A stretch of 64,000 nt of DNA from Pseudomonas sp. UMAB-08 (GCF_900095225.1 NZ_LT607424.1:93597-157596), one strand, 5' to 3'; positions 44,614-54,577 are shown, counted from the stretch's first letter. Numbers and translations: made by a program. Notes: generated from the letters alone by a model not told the origin.

Positions 44614-46122
44614 TCAGGTCGTGAGTGTCCGCAGCAGGTTCTTGTAGTCCTCGCGAATATCCGCGTCGGATTCCTTAAGCTCGTTGATTTTTCGGCACGC
44701 ATGCAAAACGGTCGTATGGTCGCGTCCACCAAACACATCGCCAATCTCGGGCAAACTGTGGTTGGTCAATTCTTTGGACAGCGCCATCGCGACTTGTCGC
44801 GGACGTGCAACCGAACGTGAGCGTCGTTTGGACAGCAGGTCAGAAATTTTGATCTTGTAGTACTCAGCCACGGTGCGCTGAATGTTATCCACACTGACCA
44901 ACTTGTCCTGCAACGCCAACAAATCTTTCAGCGATTCACGAATCAATTCGATCGTGATATCGCGTCCCATAAAGTGCGAGTGAGCGATCACCCGCTTCAG
45001 GGCGCCTTCGAGCTCTCGTACGTTGGAACGAATACGTTGTGCGATGAAAAAAGCAGCGTCATGGGGCAGATCAACTTTCGCCTGATCCGCTTTTTTCATC
45101 AAGATTGCCACGCGGGTCTCAAGCTCCGGCGGCTCAACGGCAACCGTTAATCCCCAGCCAAACCGCGATTTCAACCGCTCTTCAAGGCCTTCAATTTCTT
45201 TCGGGTAACGGTCGCTGGTCAAGATGACCTGCTGACCACCTTCAAGCAAGGCGTTGAACGTATGGAAGAATTCTTCCTGGGAACGCTCTTTACGGGCGAA
45301 AAATTGAATGTCATCGATCAGCAATGCATCAACCGAACGATAGAAGCGCTTGAACTCGTTGATGGCGTTTAACTGCAGCGCTTTCACCATGTCAGCCACA
45401 AAGCGCTCCGAATGCAGGTACACAACCTTGGCATTCGGGTTCTTCTTTAATAGATGGTTACCCACAGCATGCATCAAGTGGGTTTTACCCAGACCCACCC
45501 CACCATAAAGGAACAACGGGTTGTAACCATGCTTGGGGTTATCCGCAACCTGCCAGGCCGCTGCGCGGGCCAACTGGTTGGATTTACCCTCGACGAAATT
45601 CTCGAAGGTAAAGGTCCGGTTCAAGTAGCTGGTGTGCTTGAGCGCGCCCTCGACCTGGACGGTACGCTGCTCGGCACGCGCTGGCGCCTGCTGAGAGCTT
45701 GCGCCGGCCATTGGATCAAAGCTCGCACGCGAAGGCTCGTCATTGACCGCAATCGTTTGGCTAGGCGCTGGCGAAGAGGCCTGCTGAACCGGTAACGCGG
45801 CAACCTGATTGACAGTAACCGCGTGGGACGCAGCCGCCGCCAGTGGCGCATTGGGCGCTGCACGCGGTGCAGAGCTGCGTTTGCTGCCTATTAATAAGGA
45901 AAGCGCAGGCGCGAGTCCTTGCCCATGCTCGCCAAGCAGTTCGAGCAAGCGACCCAGGTATTTTTCATTGACCCAATCGAGAACGAAACGGTTCGGTGCA
46001 TAGACACGCAACTCGTCGCCTTCGGCTTCGACCTGTAGCGGACGGATCCAAGTGTTGAATTGCTGGGCAGGCAGCTCATCGCGCAAAAGCTCCACGCACT
46101 GCTGCCAAAGTTCCACTGACAC
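44614..46122 (-). CDS. dnaA: Chromosomal replication initiator DnaA
   Basis: The 502-aa AAA+ initiator binds the DnaA boxes of oriC. Domain I is at residues 1-85 and the linker (about 90-165) is proline- and alanine-rich. Domain III has Walker A YGGVGLGKTHLMHAVGN and Walker B LLIDDIQFFARKERSQEEF. Domain IV has the box-binding motif GGRDHTTVLHACRKINEL. It starts 67 bp from the first DnaA box of oriC, so autoregulation is expected. Confidence 0.97.
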   Translation of the reverse strand: MSVELWQQCVELLRDELPAQQFNTWIRPLQVEAEGDELRVYAPNRFVLDWVNEKYLGRLLELLGEHGQGLAPALSLLIGSKRSSAPRAAPNAPLAAAASHAVTVNQVAALPVQQASSPAPSQTIAVNDEPSRASFDPMAGASSQQAPARAEQRTVQVEGALKHTSYLNRTFTFENFVEGKSNQLARAAAWQVADNPKHGYNPLFLYGGVGLGKTHLMHAVGNHLLKKNPNAKVVYLHSERFVADMVKALQLNAINEFKRFYRSVDALLIDDIQFFARKERSQEEFFHTFNALLEGGQQVILTSDRYPKEIEGLEERLKSRFGWGLTVAVEPPELETRVAILMKKADQAKVDLPHDAAFFIAQRIRSNVRELEGALKRVIAHSHFMGRDITIELIRESLKDLLALQDKLVSVDNIQRTVAEYYKIKISDLLSKRRSRSVARPRQVAMALSKELTNHSLPEIGDVFGGRDHTTVLHACRKINELKESDADIREDYKNLLRTLTT

Positions 46123-46627
46123 GGATATCCCCTAAGTTGAAAGCCGGTGAGGCAAAAACAGCCGCCATTGTAACGATCAGCGCCCGACTTATCCACATGT
46201 AGGTTGCTCTGAGATCACGAAGAATCAAGGCTTTATCCAGAAATTACACGACCAACGGCGTGTGCATAAGCTCTGTGGATAAGCGTGCTTCAGCCCATTG
46301 CATAAGTCGGGTCTGAACTCTGTGGATAACCTGCCTGTGGATAAGAGGCCATTTCATGCACAGCTTATCCGACAGTGCAGCACAGGTAGAGCACCGTTTC
46401 TCAACCGTATTATCATCCTCTGTACACACTGAGTTTAAAGGGCTAGAGGCAGTTATCCACAGAAGATGCCTTCCCTAGCTTTTATAAGCATTACAAAAGA
46501 GCTTTAAATACTTTCCTTCTTTATTTCTATATTTGATCACAGGGTCCGTCCTGGTTTCTCAGACAAAAAACGACGCGCTCAGGAAAAGGGCTGTTGAGAA
46601 GTAAATGAAGGAAACGCTGGTTGGAAA
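46123..46627. other. oriC: Chromosomal origin oriC
   Basis: The dnaA-rpmH gap has five perfect DnaA 9-mers: 46189-46197 (plus), 46274-46282 (minus), 46321-46329 (minus), 46336-46344 (minus) and 46453-46461 (plus). Near matches lie at 46233-46241 and 46261-46269. An AT-rich unwinding stretch lies at about 46480-46535. This is the established origin site of pseudomonads. Confidence 0.93.
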
Positions 46628-46656
46628 TTGACCTAGAGGCTTGCTTTCTCTAGAAT
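46628..46656 (+). promoter_or_regulatory. rpmH promoter
   Basis: TTGACC (46628-46633) and TAGAAT (46651-46656) are spaced by 17 bp, an almost ideal sigma-70 promoter placed 60 bp before rpmH. Confidence 0.85.
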
Positions 46657-46716
46657 CCCCGGTCTCTTAAAACGGGGGCCATTCCGGCCCGTTGTGGACG
46701 AACCAGGTAACACGCC

Positions 46717-46851
46717 ATGAAACGTACTTTCCAACCCAGCACCATCAAGCGCGCTCGCACCCACGGTTTCCGTGCTCGCATGGCCACCAAAAACGGTCGT
46801 GCAGTCCTGTCGCGTCGTCGCGCCAAGGGCCGTAAGCGTTTGGCAGTTTGA
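46717..46851 (+). CDS. rpmH: 50S ribosomal protein L34
   Basis: The 44-aa basic protein starts [19 protein letters not shown] and ends [10 protein letters not shown], the full L34 of the large ribosomal subunit. It overlaps no other real gene and precedes rnpA by 13 bp. Confidence 0.98.
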
Positions 46852-46864
46852 TAACTCGGCACAG

Positions 46865-47269
46865 GTGGTGAGTCGAGACTTCAGTCGGGAAAAACGTCTT
46901 CTGACACCCCGACACTTCAAGGCAGTCTTTGACTCCCCCACCGGCAAGGTTCCGGGGAAAAATCTCTTGCTCCTTGCGCGCAACAACGACCTGGATCACC
47001 CCCGCTTGGGGTTAGTGATCGGTAAAAAGAGCGTAAAGCTCTCCGTTGAGCGCAATCGCTTGAAACGCCTAATGCGCGAATCCTTTCGCCTGCACCAAGA
47101 TGATTTGGTCGGCTGGGATATCGTAATCGTCGCGCGCAAAGGTTTGGGTGAGATAGAAAACCCCGAATTGATTCAGCATTTCGGCAAACTCTGGAAACGT
47201 TTGGCACGCAGCCGACCGGCTCCAGAACTTAAAACCGAAACTGTAGGGGTAGACAGTCCAGATGCGTAA
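46865..47269 (+). CDS. rnpA: Ribonuclease P protein component
   Basis: The 134-aa protein binds RNase P RNA and helps cleave the 5' leader of pre-tRNA. Family motifs are SREKRLLTPRHFKAVF and the RNR-type LSVERNRLKRLMRESFRLH. The start is GTG at 46865; a second GTG at 46868 would be one residue shorter, and both sit behind an AGG. It overlaps yidD by 8 nt. Confidence 0.95.
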   Translation: MVSRDFSREKRLLTPRHFKAVFDSPTGKVPGKNLLLLARNNDLDHPRLGLVIGKKSVKLSVERNRLKRLMRESFRLHQDDLVGWDIVIVARKGLGEIENPELIQHFGKLWKRLARSRPAPELKTETVGVDSPDA

Positions 47270-47507
47270 ACTGGCACTCGTTCCGATCCAGTTCTATCGC
47301 TATGCCATTAGCCCGCTAATGGCCAGCCACTGTCGTTTCTACCCCAGTTGTTCCTGCTACGCGTATGAAGCCATCGAAAATCATGGCCTTCTACGCGGTG
47401 GCTGGCTGGCCTTTCGTCGTTTAGGTCGCTGTCATCCGTGGAATGCCGGTGGTTTTGACCCGGTTCCACCCGTTCCTACCTCCCGTTCCTCTTCGATGGC
47501 CGAGTAA
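47262..47507 (+). CDS. yidD: Membrane protein insertion efficiency factor YidD
   Basis: The 81-aa protein has the family core YRYAISPLMASHCRFYPSCSCYAYEAIENHGLLRGGWLAFRRLGRCHPW with its conserved cysteines. It helps YidC-dependent membrane protein insertion at the inner membrane. It overlaps rnpA by 8 nt and precedes yidC by 2 bp. Confidence 0.95.
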   Translation: MRKLALVPIQFYRYAISPLMASHCRFYPSCSCYAYEAIENHGLLRGGWLAFRRLGRCHPWNAGGFDPVPPVPTSRSSSMAE

Positions 47508-47509
47508 TC

Positions 47510-49192
47510 ATGGATATAAAACGCACGATCCTGATCGTCGCCCTGGCAATCGTGACTTATGTCGGGGTCCTGAAATGGAACCAGGACTATGGTCAGGCTG
47601 CCCTGCCGACTCAGAGTGTTGCTGCCAGTACCACCGCTTCGGGTATACCGGATACGGCGACTGGTTCGAATGCTTCTGCAAGTGCCGATGTTCCGAGCGC
47701 CAATACTGACGCCGCTGCTCCGGCTGAAACACAAGTCGCCATCAGTAAAGATCTCATCCAGGTAAAAACGGATGTGCTCAATCTGGAGATCGACCCGGTA
47801 GGTGGTGATGTCGCGCAGCTGCGGTTGCCCCTTTATCCACGACGTCAAGACCATCCAGAGATTGCGTTCCAGCTGTTCGATAACGGCGGCGAGCGGACTT
47901 ATTTGGCACAAAGCGGTCTGACAGGTACCAACGGTCCGGATGCTCGTGCATCGGGTCGACCTGTTTACACCAGCGTACAAAAGACTTATCAACTGGCCGA
48001 TGGCCAGAATGAACTGGTCGTTGACCTGAAGTTCACGGACGCCGGCGTCAATTACATCAAGCGCTTTACCTTAAAGCGCGGCCTGTACGATCTGGGTGTC
48101 ACTTACCTGATCGACAACCAGAGCGGTCAGCCATGGGCTGGTAATCTGTTCGCACAACTCAAGCGTGACTCGAGTGGCGATCCGTCTTCGACCACCGCGA
48201 CCGGTACTGCGACTTATTTGGGCGCCGCATTGGGTACACCTGCTGAACCCTACAAAAAAGTGTCGATGAAAGACATCGACAAAGCCGCGCTAAAAGAAAC
48301 CGTTCAAGGTGGCTGGGTTGCCTGGTTGCAGCACTACTTCGTGACTGCCTGGATTCCGAACAAGAACGACAGCAATGTCGTGCAAACGCGTAAAGACAGC
48401 CAAGGCAACTACATCATCGGCTTCACTGGCCCGGTTTTGACCGTTGCTGCCGGTGCAACGGCTCAAACCAGCGCTACGTTGTACGCGGGTCCAAAAAGCC
48501 AAGCGGTGCTCAAGGAGTTATCCCCAGGTCTGGAACTGACTGTCGATTACGGCATTCTGTGGTTCATTGCCCAACCGATCTTCTGGCTGCTGCAACATAT
48601 CCACAGCCTGGTCAGTAACTGGGGCTTCTCAATCATCTTGCTGACCATGTTGATCAAAGGGATTTTCTTCCCTCTGTCGGCAGCCAGCTACAAATCCATG
48701 GCCCGCATGCGTGCCGTCGCACCGAAACTGGCTGCGTTGAAAGAACAGCATGGCGATGACCGGCAGAAAATGTCGCAAGCCATGATGGAGCTGTACAAGA
48801 AAGAGAAGATCAACCCGTTGGGTGGTTGCTTGCCGATTCTTGTGCAAATGCCGGTTTTCCTTTCGCTGTACTGGGTTCTCCTGGAAAGCGTGGAAATGCG
48901 TCAGGCTCCATTCATGCTTTGGATCACTGACCTTTCGATCAAGGATCCGTTCTTCATCCTGCCTATCGTTATGGGCGCGACGATGTTTATCCAGCAACGT
49001 CTGAACCCGACTCCGCCGGACCCGATGCAAGCGAAAGTAATGAAGCTGATGCCAATCATCTTCACTTTCTTCTTCCTCTGGTTCCCTGCAGGTCTGGTTC
49101 TGTACTGGGTCGTCAACAACTGCCTGTCGATCTCGCAGCAGTGGTACATCACACGTAAGATCGAAGCCGCTACCAAGAAAGCGGAAGCTTGA
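47510..49192 (+). CDS. yidC: Membrane protein insertase YidC
   Basis: The 560-aa insertase places proteins in the inner membrane alone or with SecYEG. It has an N-terminal membrane anchor (residues 5-20), a large periplasmic beta domain (about 60-340), and the conserved C-terminal core with five membrane segments (NWGFSIILLTMLIKGIFFPLSAASYKSMARM, NPLGGCLPILVQMPVFLSLYWVL). The C-terminal tail is basic (ITRKIEAATKKAEA). It is followed by a terminator. Confidence 0.97.
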   Translation: MDIKRTILIVALAIVTYVGVLKWNQDYGQAALPTQSVAASTTASGIPDTATGSNASASADVPSANTDAAAPAETQVAISKDLIQVKTDVLNLEIDPVGGDVAQLRLPLYPRRQDHPEIAFQLFDNGGERTYLAQSGLTGTNGPDARASGRPVYTSVQKTYQLADGQNELVVDLKFTDAGVNYIKRFTLKRGLYDLGVTYLIDNQSGQPWAGNLFAQLKRDSSGDPSSTTATGTATYLGAALGTPAEPYKKVSMKDIDKAALKETVQGGWVAWLQHYFVTAWIPNKNDSNVVQTRKDSQGNYIIGFTGPVLTVAAGATAQTSATLYAGPKSQAVLKELSPGLELTVDYGILWFIAQPIFWLLQHIHSLVSNWGFSIILLTMLIKGIFFPLSAASYKSMARMRAVAPKLAALKEQHGDDRQKMSQAMMELYKKEKINPLGGCLPILVQMPVFLSLYWVLLESVEMRQAPFMLWITDLSIKDPFFILPIVMGATMFIQQRLNPTPPDPMQAKVMKLMPIIFTFFFLWFPAGLVLYWVVNNCLSISQQWYITRKIEAATKKAEA

Positions 49193-49215
49193 TCTAACCT
49201 GTTAGTAAGTCATGC

Positions 49216-49241
49216 AAAGCGCCCCCTCGTGGGGCGTTTTG
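49216..49241 (+). terminator. Rho-independent terminator after yidC
   Basis: The stem CGCCCC/GGGGCG is extended by A-T pairs, with the 5-nt loop CTCGT and a T-run. It ends the rpmH-yidC transcript 24 bp after the yidC stop. Confidence 0.85.
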
Positions 49242-49271
49242 CTATCCGCTATTTGTCTAGAGAACCTGGCC

Positions 49272-50642
49272 ATGAACGTCCCTCGTGAAACCATTGCTGC
49301 GATTGCAACCGCCCAAGGCCGAGGCGGTGTGGGCATCGTGCGCATCTCCGGCCCTTTGGCAAGCCGTGCAGCGCAAGCCATCATCGGTCGCGAGCCAACA
49401 CCGCGTTATGCCCATTACGGCCCATTCAGCGATGAGACGGGGCAGGTGATCGATGAAGGCATTGCCCTGTATTTCCCGGGTCCGAACTCATTCACCGGTG
49501 AAGACGTGCTTGAGCTTCAGGGGCACGGCGGCCCCATCGTGCTGGATATGTTGCTGCAGCGTTGCCTGCAATTGGGCAGCCGTCTGGCTCGACCGGGGGA
49601 ATTCAGCGAACGCGCGTTTCTCAATGACAAGCTCGATCTGGCGCAGGCCGAAGCGATCGCTGACTTGATCGAAGCCAGTTCCGCCCAGGCTGCACGTAAT
49701 GCGCTGCGTTCTTTGCAGGGTGCTTTTTCCCGGCGTGTGGATAACTTGACGGAAAAGCTGATCAACCTGCGGATCTACGTAGAGGCCGCTATCGACTTCC
49801 CAGAAGAGGAAATCGACTTTCTTGCCGATGGCCATGTGTTGAGCATGCTCGATTCGGTACGCGAAGAGTTATCCACAGTCTTGCGTGAAGCAGGCCAAGG
49901 TGCGTTGCTGCGTGACGGCATGACGGTCGTTATTGCTGGCAGACCCAACGCTGGCAAATCGAGTTTGTTGAATGCGTTGGCCGGCAGAGAAGCAGCGATT
50001 GTTACCGAGATAGCGGGAACTACCCGGGATATCTTGCGCGAACATATCCACATCGATGGCATGCCGTTGCATGTCGTTGATACGGCCGGGTTACGTGATA
50101 CCGACGACAAGGTCGAGAAGATTGGCGTGGAACGGGCGCTGAAGGCGATTGGTGAGGCTGATAGAGTCTTGTTGGTCGTGGATGCGACCGCACCTGAAGC
50201 GAATGACCCGTTTGCCTTATGGCCTGAATTTCTGGAACAGCGTCCAGATCCGGCAAAGGTCACGCTGATTCGTAACAAAGCTGACTTGAGCGGTGATCCC
50301 ATCGTCCTGGAACGCAGCATCGATGGCCACGTGACGATCAGCCTGAGTGCAATGGCCGCGGGTGAAGGTCTGGAACTGCTACGCAATCATTTGAAAGAGT
50401 GCATGGGCTATGAGCAGACCTCTGAAAGCAGCTTCAGCGCTCGCAGGCGACATCTGGAAGCATTGCGTCACGCCAGTACGTCGCTTGAGCACGGCCGTGC
50501 TCAATTGACCCTTGCCGGTGCCGGTGAGCTCCTCGCTGAAGATTTGCGTCAGGCACAACAGGCCTTGGGCGAGATTACTGGAGCTTTCAGCTCAGACGAC
50601 CTGCTGGGGCGCATTTTTTCCAGTTTCTGCATCGGTAAATAA
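49272..50642 (+). CDS. mnmE: tRNA modification GTPase MnmE
   Basis: The 456-aa GTPase works with MnmG to place the cmnm5 group on wobble uridine 34 of certain tRNAs. The N-terminal folate-binding domain starts MNVPRETIAAIATAQGRGGVGIVRISGP. The G domain has GRPNAGKSS, a G3 motif DTAG and RNKAD. The C-terminus ends CIGK with the conserved cysteine. The ATG at 49272 was chosen over the upstream frame extension because it gives this N-terminus and lies after the terminator. Confidence 0.96.
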   Translation: MNVPRETIAAIATAQGRGGVGIVRISGPLASRAAQAIIGREPTPRYAHYGPFSDETGQVIDEGIALYFPGPNSFTGEDVLELQGHGGPIVLDMLLQRCLQLGSRLARPGEFSERAFLNDKLDLAQAEAIADLIEASSAQAARNALRSLQGAFSRRVDNLTEKLINLRIYVEAAIDFPEEEIDFLADGHVLSMLDSVREELSTVLREAGQGALLRDGMTVVIAGRPNAGKSSLLNALAGREAAIVTEIAGTTRDILREHIHIDGMPLHVVDTAGLRDTDDKVEKIGVERALKAIGEADRVLLVVDATAPEANDPFALWPEFLEQRPDPAKVTLIRNKADLSGDPIVLERSIDGHVTISLSAMAAGEGLELLRNHLKECMGYEQTSESSFSARRRHLEALRHASTSLEHGRAQLTLAGAGELLAEDLRQAQQALGEITGAFSSDDLLGRIFSSFCIGK

Positions 50643-50659
50643 CACTCCCTGCTTCGCAG

Positions 50660-50735
50660 GAATGCGCTTGCCCGCGATAGCTGTGTGCTGACACAGCGCA
50701 TCGAACGGATCGCTGGCAAGCCCGTTCCAACAACC
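50660..50735. repeat. REP-like pair behind mnmE
   Basis: GCGCTTGCCCGCGATAGC and, facing it, GGATCGCTGGCAAGCCCGTT form an inverted pair of REP-like sequences behind mnmE. Confidence 0.55.
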
Positions 50736-51214
50736 CACTCCACCGCTCATTTATCCAACCGAACAGAAATACTCTGGCCTCGGCTGCCCACCTGCACCTT
50801 TTTTTCAGCGAGCAGCACGCTTTTCTGTGGATTAAGCCCTGTGAATAACTGCCCTTCAGCCCAGTTGATAAGTAGGCCTAAAAACAGAGGATAAAGTGCC
50901 CTGTGGACAAGTGCCCCTTTAATCCACAGGCTTAACCTACTTATCCAAGGGCCTCACAGGTACATGACCACAGACTTTTGAATCGCTGTACATATTGAAT
51001 ATAAAGGCCTACAGGATCTTATCCACAGAAATGTAGCTCAGTAGAAATAAACATAAAAACAAAGATTTATAAATTTCTTTCTTTTTAATTTCTATATCCG
51101 CCAGTCATCCACAGCTGGTTAAATTTTGTGCACGAAGGTTCCTTCAGGGGGGGGAAGTCCCTATACTTGCCGACTGCCCTGATTTCCCATTCCTATTTTC
51201 CAAAGAGCAGGCAC
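50736..51214. other. Second origin-like region upstream of mnmG
   Basis: The mnmE-mnmG gap has one perfect DnaA box (51019-51027) and several near matches (50826-50834, 50840-50848, 50902-50910, 50920-50928, 50941-50949). They are followed by an AT-rich stretch at about 51038-51100. A 45-bp block (50986-51030) matches oriC 46420-46464 at 36 of 45 positions. A second autonomously replicating region near gidA has been described for pseudomonads; whether this one fires is unknown. Confidence 0.75.
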
Positions 51215-51221
51215 GAGGTGC

Positions 51222-53117
51222 GTGGTGCAATTCCCTTCCCGTTTTGAAGTGATCGTCATCGGCGGCGGTCATGCCGGTACCGAGGCCGCACTGGCGTCGG
51301 CACGTATGGGTGCAAAAACCCTGCTGCTCACGCATAACGTGGAAACCCTCGGCCAGATGAGCTGCAATCCCGCGATTGGCGGCATCGGCAAAAGCCACTT
51401 GGTCAAGGAAATCGATGCCCTTGGCGGCGCCATGGCCATTGCCACTGACAAAGGCGGCATCCAGTTCCGTGTGTTGAACAGCCGTAAAGGTCCAGCCGTT
51501 CGTGCTACTCGCGCTCAGGCTGACCGCGTGCTGTACAAGGCGGCTGTTCGCGAAATCCTCGAGAATCAGCCCAACCTGTGGATATTTCAGCAAGCCTGCG
51601 ATGACCTGATCGTCGAACAGGATCAAGTCCGCGGTGTAGTGACCCAGATGGGTCTGCGTTTCCTGGCCGATTCGGTTGTTTTGACGACAGGAACCTTCCT
51701 CGGTGGACTTATCCACATCGGGATGCAGAACTATTCCGGTGGACGTGCGGGCGATCCGCCGTCGATTGCTCTCGCTCAGCGGCTACGTGAATTACCGTTA
51801 CGGGTCGGTCGCTTGAAAACCGGCACGCCGCCACGCATCGACGGACGTTCGGTGGATTTCTCGGTGATGACCGAGCAACCAGGCGATACGCCTATTCCCG
51901 TCATGTCGTTCATGGGGTCCAAAGAGCAGCATCCTGCTCAAGTCAGCTGCTGGATCACCCATACCAACGCCCGGACGCATGAAATTATCGCGGCCAACCT
52001 TGATCGCTCGCCCATGTATTCCGGGGTGATCGAGGGTATTGGTCCACGCTATTGCCCATCGATTGAAGACAAGATTCACCGCTTTGCCGACAAGGAAAGC
52101 CACCAGGTCTTCATCGAACCCGAAGGCTTGACTACCCACGAGCTCTATCCGAACGGCATCTCCACTTCACTGCCTTTCGATGTTCAGTTGCAGATCGTGC
52201 GGTCGATTCGCGGGATGGAAAACGCCCACATCATTCGTCCTGGCTACGCCATCGAGTACGATTATTTCGATCCTCGAGATTTGAAATACAGTCTGGAAAC
52301 GAAAGTGATTGGCGGCCTGTTTTTCGCAGGTCAGATCAACGGCACAACGGGCTACGAAGAAGCCGCTGCCCAGGGTTTGCTCGCGGGCGCCAATGCCGCA
52401 CTGCGCGCTCAAGGCAAAGACAGCTGGTGTCCGCGACGCGATGAGGCGTACATCGGTGTACTGGTCGACGACCTGATTACCTTGGGAACGCAAGAACCCT
52501 ACCGGATGTTCACATCTCGAGCCGAATACCGGTTGATCCTGCGAGAAGACAACGCTGACTTGCGCCTGACCGAGAAAGGCCGTGAGCTGGGACTGGTCGA
52601 CGATGCGCGCTGGGCAGCTTTCTGCACCAAACGTGAAAGCATCGAGCTGGAAGAACAGCGCCTGAAAAGCACGTGGGTACGTCCCGGCACCGAGCAGGGA
52701 GATGCTATCTCCGCGCATTTCGGCACGCCGCTGACTCACGAATACAATTTGCTCAACCTGCTGACACGTCCGGAAATCGATTACGCCAGTCTGGTAGCGA
52801 TTACCGGTGATGGGTGTAGCGATCCACAGGTCGCCGAGCAGGTTGAAATCAAGACCAAATACGCTGGTTATATCGACCGTCAGCAGGACGAAATCGCCCG
52901 GCTGCGCGCCAGCGAAGACACCAAATTGCCAGAAGACATCGACTACGTCGGTATTTCCGGCCTGTCGAAAGAAATCCAGAGCAAGCTGGGGATAACTCGT
53001 CCCGAGACCCTCGGACAGGCCTCGCGGATTCCTGGCGTCACCCCAGCGGCGATCTCGCTGTTGATGATTCATTTGAAAAAACGCGGCGCGGGCCGTCAGT
53101 TGGAGCAAAGCGCTTGA
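51222..53117 (+). CDS. mnmG: tRNA uridine modification enzyme MnmG
   Basis: The 631-aa FAD-dependent partner of MnmE (formerly GidA). The FAD motif VIVIGGGHAGTEAALA is at residues 10-25, CNPAIGGIGKSHLVKEIDALGG follows, and GLFFAGQINGTTGYEEAAAQGLLAG is the second conserved block. The start is GTG at 51222 or 51225; GAGG lies just upstream. Overlap with rsmG suggests coupling. Confidence 0.96.
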   Translation: MVQFPSRFEVIVIGGGHAGTEAALASARMGAKTLLLTHNVETLGQMSCNPAIGGIGKSHLVKEIDALGGAMAIATDKGGIQFRVLNSRKGPAVRATRAQADRVLYKAAVREILENQPNLWIFQQACDDLIVEQDQVRGVVTQMGLRFLADSVVLTTGTFLGGLIHIGMQNYSGGRAGDPPSIALAQRLRELPLRVGRLKTGTPPRIDGRSVDFSVMTEQPGDTPIPVMSFMGSKEQHPAQVSCWITHTNARTHEIIAANLDRSPMYSGVIEGIGPRYCPSIEDKIHRFADKESHQVFIEPEGLTTHELYPNGISTSLPFDVQLQIVRSIRGMENAHIIRPGYAIEYDYFDPRDLKYSLETKVIGGLFFAGQINGTTGYEEAAAQGLLAGANAALRAQGKDSWCPRRDEAYIGVLVDDLITLGTQEPYRMFTSRAEYRLILREDNADLRLTEKGRELGLVDDARWAAFCTKRESIELEEQRLKSTWVRPGTEQGDAISAHFGTPLTHEYNLLNLLTRPEIDYASLVAITGDGCSDPQVAEQVEIKTKYAGYIDRQQDEIARLRASEDTKLPEDIDYVGISGLSKEIQSKLGITRPETLGQASRIPGVTPAAISLLMIHLKKRGAGRQLEQSA

Positions 53118-53758
53118 GTTCTATGGTCACCCCGCAACATGCCGAAGAGTTATCCCGAGGTGCCCGGCAACTCGGTATCGACTTGAGCGACAGCCAGCAC
53201 AGCCAGTTACTGGCTTACCTGGCGCTGTTGATCAAGTGGAACAAGGCTTACAACCTCACTGCTGTACGCGACCCGGATGAAATGGTCTCGCGGCATTTGC
53301 TCGACAGCCTCAGCGTCGTGCCCTTCATCGCTGGCGATCGCTGGCTTGATGTCGGCAGTGGTGGCGGAATGCCCGGTATTCCGTTGGCGATCCTGTTTCC
53401 TGAAATGAAAGTCACGGTGCTCGACAGCAACGGCAAAAAAACCCGCTTTTTGACTCAAGTGAAACTCGAGTTGAAGCTGGATAACCTGGAAGTTATCCAC
53501 AGCCGTGTGGAAGCGTTCAAACCTGAGCTACCCTTCACCGGAATCGTTTCCCGAGCGTTCAGCAGTCTGGAAGACTTTACGGAGTGGACCCGGCACCTCG
53601 GCGACACGGATACGCGATGGTTGGCGATGAAAGGGCTGCATCCCGCCGATGAGCTGGTAGCATTGCCGACAGATTTTCACCTCGATAGCGCACAAGCCTT
53701 GACCGTTCCAGGTTGTCAGGGCCAACGCCATCTGCTGATACTGCGCCGCACGGCATGA
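53114..53758 (+). CDS. rsmG: 16S rRNA (guanine-527-N7)-methyltransferase
   Basis: The 214-aa RsmG (GidB) methylates G527 of 16S rRNA. The SAM motif is WLDVGSGGGMPGIPLAI, followed by VTVLDSNGKKTRFL. The start is TTG at 53114 overlapping the mnmG stop, or ATG at 53123. It is in operon order mnmG-rsmG-parA-parB. Confidence 0.95.
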   Translation: MSSMVTPQHAEELSRGARQLGIDLSDSQHSQLLAYLALLIKWNKAYNLTAVRDPDEMVSRHLLDSLSVVPFIAGDRWLDVGSGGGMPGIPLAILFPEMKVTVLDSNGKKTRFLTQVKLELKLDNLEVIHSRVEAFKPELPFTGIVSRAFSSLEDFTEWTRHLGDTDTRWLAMKGLHPADELVALPTDFHLDSAQALTVPGCQGQRHLLILRRTA

Positions 53759-53776
53759 TTGGGAACACAAGCAAGA

Positions 53777-54568
53777 ATGGCTAAGGTATTCGCGATAGCG
53801 AACCAAAAAGGTGGTGTGGGTAAAACCACCACCTGTATCAACCTCGCAGCGTCACTGGTCGCGACCAAGCGCCGTGTGTTGTTGATCGATCTCGACCCGC
53901 AGGGCAACGCCACGATGGGCAGCGGTGTGGATAAACACGCGCTTGAATATTCGGTTTATGACCTGCTGATCGGCGAATGCGATCTGGCCCAGGCCATGCA
54001 GTTCTCCGAACATGGCGGGTATCAGTTGCTGCCAGCCAACCGCGATCTGACGGCGGCCGAAGTGGTCCTGCTGGACATGCAACTGAAGGAAAGTCGGTTG
54101 CGCAACGCTTTGGCGCCTATTCGCGAGAATTACGATTACATCCTCATCGACTGTCCTCCGTCGTTGTCGATGCTCACCTTGAACGCTCTGGTTGCCGCTG
54201 ACGGGGTCATTATCCCCATGCAGTGTGAGTACTTTGCGCTTGAAGGGCTGAGCGACCTTGTGGATAACATCAAGCGCATCGCCGAGCTGCTCAACCCGCA
54301 GCTAAAAATCGAAGGCTTGCTGCGCACCATGTACGACCCGCGACTGAGTTTGATCAACGATGTTTCCGATCAGCTCAAAGAGCATTTCGGGGAACAGCTC
54401 TACGACACGGTCATCCCACGCAATATTCGTCTGGCTGAAGCACCGAGTTTTGGGATGCCAGCGCTGACGTATGACAAAACATCGCGTGGCGCCCTGGCCT
54501 ACCTTGCCTTGGCCGGCGAGATGGTTCGCCGTCAACGTCGCAACTCGCGCACCGCTCAGGCAAATTAA
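53777..54568 (+). CDS. parA: Chromosome partitioning ATPase ParA (Soj)
   Basis: The 263-aa Walker-type ATPase drives movement of ParB-parS complexes. The deviant Walker A is KGGVGKTTT near residue 10, and LIDCPPSL follows. The ATG at 53777 gives MAKVFAIANQKGG; the frame is open 18 bp further. It lies 9 bp before parB. Confidence 0.96.
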   Translation: MAKVFAIANQKGGVGKTTTCINLAASLVATKRRVLLIDLDPQGNATMGSGVDKHALEYSVYDLLIGECDLAQAMQFSEHGGYQLLPANRDLTAAEVVLLDMQLKESRLRNALAPIRENYDYILIDCPPSLSMLTLNALVAADGVIIPMQCEYFALEGLSDLVDNIKRIAELLNPQLKIEGLLRTMYDPRLSLINDVSDQLKEHFGEQLYDTVIPRNIRLAEAPSFGMPALTYDKTSRGALAYLALAGEMVRRQRRNSRTAQAN

Positions 54569-54577
54569 GGAATCCGC

